Part shown: positions 3,997 through 6,039 of the stretch, one piece after another
Position numbering within the stretch: the stretch's first letter is position 1
Layout of the letters: every line of letters begins with the position of its first letter
From: CBCPNA01 sp965120415
Lineage (GTDB): Bacteria; Bacillota; Clostridia; Lachnospirales; CAG-274
NCBI GenBank assembly: GCA_965120415.1
Contig: CBCPNA010000054.1
Location: forward strand, 1 to 6,039
Direction: 5' to 3'
DNA length: 6,039 nucleotides
Program-made: the position numbers and the translations under genes
The notes under the pieces: generated by a model
Told to the model about the DNA's origin: nothing
Seen by the model: only the letters and a program-made list of their open reading frames with translations
Database searches by the model: none

Positions 3997-6039
3997 ATGC
4001 ATAGTAAAAATAATATAACTTTAAAGCTAATAGGGCTTGATTGTGCCCACTGTGCAAGCCTTATAGAAGAAAAAGTAAACAAGCTAGATATTGTAGAAAA
4101 CGCTAGCCTAAATTTTTTAAACAAAAGCTTACAAATAACCTTTTTAACTAGCATAAACGCTAACAAACAAATAATAAAAATCAAAAATATTATAAATAAT
4201 ATAGAATCAGGCTTAAAAATAGAATTAATAGATAATTTAAGTAATACAGAAGAAAAAGATAATAAGCTAGATTTTATCCGTATTTTAATAGGTATTTTTA
4301 TATTTATCATAGCTAGTATTAGCAAAACAACTATTATATATATATTAGCTTACATTATTTTAGGCTATGACGTAATATTTAAAGCTTTAAAAAACATTTT
4401 TAAAGGCAAATTATTTGATGAAAATTTTTTAATGACTTTAGCAACAATAGGAGCTATTATTATAAAAGAATATCCAGAAGCTATAGCTGTTATGCTGTTT
4501 TATCAAATAGGAGAATATTTTCAAAAAAAGGCTATAGGCAAATCAAGAAATGCTATCAAATCTTTAATCAATATAAAAGCAGAATACGCAACTAAAGAAG
4601 ACGGTACAAAAGTAAACCCAAAAGATATAAAAATCAGCGATATTATATTAATAAAACCAGGAGAAAAGGTACCCCTTGACGGCATAATTATAGAGGGTAG
4701 CTCCTTTTTAGATATGAGTAACTTAATAGGCGAGGCTGTGCCTAAAAAGGTATCTATTGGCGATGAAATATTAAGTGGATGTATAAATAATACAAGTATT
4801 TTAAAAGTAAAGGTAACAAAAGAATATGAAAATTCAACTGTTTCTAAAATATTAGATTTAGTAGAAAATTCTTATGCCAAAAAATCTAAAACAGAAAGCT
4901 TTATTAGCAAATTCGCTAAAGTATATACTCCATTAGTTGTATTAGCCGCTCTATTTTTAGCTATTGTACCTCCATTTTTTACCGAGCTTAATTTTGTAAG
5001 CTGGATACAAAAAAGCTTAGTATTTTTAGTATGTTCTTGCCCTTGTGCATTAGTTGTTTCTGTCCCTTTAGGCTTTTTTAGTGGTATTGGAGCTGCATCT
5101 AAACGGGGCATTTTGATAAAAGGCAGCGTATATATGCAAGATTTAAGCATTGTTGATACTATCGTTTTTGATAAAACAGGCACTCTAACAAAAGGTGTTT
5201 TTGAAATAACTAAAATATATAATAATATAGATAAAACAGAAATGCTAAACTTATTATATAGCTTAGAAAGTTTATCTATCCACCCTATAGCAAAATCTAT
5301 TATTAGCTACATACAAAATAATATAGATATTACCCCTTATCAAGCCAACAATTTTGAAGAAATAAGTGGTTACGGTATTAAAGCAAATGTTAATGACGAT
5401 ATAATTTTAATAGGAAATAGTAAGCTTTTGGATAAATATAATATAAAATATGAAAATATTAATGATAATGGTACTGTTGTATATATAGCCAAAAATAATG
5501 AATATATAGGGGCTATTGTAATATCTGATATAATTAAAGATAACGCAAAAGATACTATAAGTTTATTAAAAAAAGCTGGCAACAAAACAATTATGCTAAC
5601 TGGTGATACAAAAGAAAATGCGCAGTTTGTCGCAAAAAATGTTGGTTTAGATGAAGTGCATTATAACCTTTTACCTCAAGATAAAGTTCATATGTTTGAA
5701 AAGATTAAGCAAAAAAGCAAAAAAGCCGCCTTTGTTGGCGACGGTATTAATGACGCTCCAGTGCTATCTATAGCAGATGTAGGTATATCTATGGGCGGCG
5801 TTGGCTCTGATGCTGCTATAGAAGCTTCAGATATAGTTGTAATGAACGATGATTTAAAAAAGATATACGACAGTATAATTATTAGCAAAAAAACGCTTAA
5901 TATTATAAAATCTAATATTGTATTTGCATTAGTAGTAAAATTTGGCGTTTTAGCATTAGCTGTTTTTGGATATAGTACAATATGGCTTGCTGTTTTTGCT
6001 GATGTTGGTGTATCTATTATAGCTATATTAAATGCTATG
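3997..6039 (+). CDS. cadA: P1B-2 type Zn2+/Cd2+/Pb2+ exporting ATPase (3' end cut by the window)
   Basis: An integral membrane pump that uses ATP to expel divalent soft metals. 681 codons are visible and the frame is open at the edge; the last helix is nearly complete, so few residues should be missing. Order: one heavy-metal-associated domain (residues 7-80, GLDC-AHC, Cys16 and Cys19); four helices at about 92-172; the actuator domain with PGEKVPLDG (221-229) and IGEAVP (244-249); a helix near 310-327; the metal-site helix with CPC (348-350) and the following SVPLGFFSGIG typical of Zn/Cd pumps; DKTGTLT with the phosphorylated Asp392; the nucleotide domain with His429-Pro430, GYG (458-460), TGD (535-537) and GDGIND (581-586); and two last helices with Lys648 and Asp669, equivalent to the Lys and Asp that set P1B-2 selectivity in ZntA. 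Odd point: the conserved Thr of the TGE loop is Ile244, encoded ATA at 4726-4728. Copper specificity is unlikely given Lys648 and Asp669. Confidence 0.93.
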   Translation, partial: MHSKNNITLKLIGLDCAHCASLIEEKVNKLDIVENASLNFLNKSLQITFLTSINANKQIIKIKNIINNIESGLKIELIDNLSNTEEKDNKLDFIRILIGIFIFIIASISKTTIIYILAYIILGYDVIFKALKNIFKGKLFDENFLMTLATIGAIIIKEYPEAIAVMLFYQIGEYFQKKAIGKSRNAIKSLINIKAEYATKEDGTKVNPKDIKISDIILIKPGEKVPLDGIIIEGSSFLDMSNLIGEAVPKKVSIGDEILSGCINNTSILKVKVTKEYENSTVSKILDLVENSYAKKSKTESFISKFAKVYTPLVVLAALFLAIVPPFFTELNFVSWIQKSLVFLVCSCPCALVVSVPLGFFSGIGAASKRGILIKGSVYMQDLSIVDTIVFDKTGTLTKGVFEITKIYNNIDKTEMLNLLYSLESLSIHPIAKSIISYIQNNIDITPYQANNFEEISGYGIKANVNDDIILIGNSKLLDKYNIKYENINDNGTVVYIAKNNEYIGAIVISDIIKDNAKDTISLLKKAGNKTIMLTGDTKENAQFVAKNVGLDEVHYNLLPQDKVHMFEKIKQKSKKAAFVGDGINDAPVLSIADVGISMGGVGSDAAIEASDIVVMNDDLKKIYDSIIISKKTLNIIKSNIVFALVVKFGVLALAVFGYSTIWLAVFADVGVSIIAILNAM

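Noticed and set aside
3906..4325. - strand frame of 139 codons opposite the sensor and pump
   Set aside because: It is antisense to two well-recognised genes with intact motifs and has no supporting signals. The - strand frames at 4872-5183, 5370-5585 and 5688-5888 are rejected for the same reason.

Overview
This is a very AT-rich window from what looks like a low-GC bacterium. The Shine-Dalgarno sites (AGAGGTGA, AGGGGTGA, AGGAG), the heavy use of AAA, ATA, TTA and AGA codons, the TTG start and the type of zinc/cadmium pump all point to the Firmicutes, probably Clostridia. No rRNA, tRNA, transposase, integrase or CRISPR array was seen, so species and replicon (chromosome or plasmid) cannot be fixed.

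The window splits at about 3.5 kb. To the right, on the + strand, is a recognisable two-gene metal-resistance operon. It has a near-consensus promoter (3555-3583), a palindromic SmtB/CadC-type operator over the transcription start (3584-3611), an ArsR/SmtB-family metal sensor (3623-3985, start re-assigned from ATG 3590 to TTG 3623), and 11 bases later a P1B-2 type Zn2+/Cd2+/Pb2+ exporting ATPase (cadA/zntA class, from 3997, cut by the window edge probably only a few residues short of its end). The expected circuit is repression without metal, then release and pump synthesis when metal enters the cell. The pump has Ile in place of the conserved Thr of the TGE dephosphorylation loop.

To the left everything coding is on the - strand and nothing is recognised by family. 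Reading 5'->3' on that strand: a promoter (3501-3473), then three overlapping or abutting small frames (3449-3111, 3073-2882, 2907-2380) that look like one lysine-rich gene broken by frameshifts or a tightly coupled set. They end in a tandem 36-bp repeat where a slippery A-tract could move ribosomes to a Ser-rich tail ending at 2342. An AT-rich stem-loop terminator follows (2331-2301). Next is a 0.4-kb AT-rich non-coding stretch with inverted repeats, a small basic protein (1926-1585), and a long open frame (1412 to beyond base 1). That frame encodes an unrecognised Lys/Glu/Tyr/Ile-rich protein made of diverged helical repeats centred on a G-I-D-I motif. It is absent from a simple complete-ORF list because it runs off the window.

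The most unusual items are the repeat protein, the frame-broken gene with its repeat tail, and the altered TGE motif of the pump.
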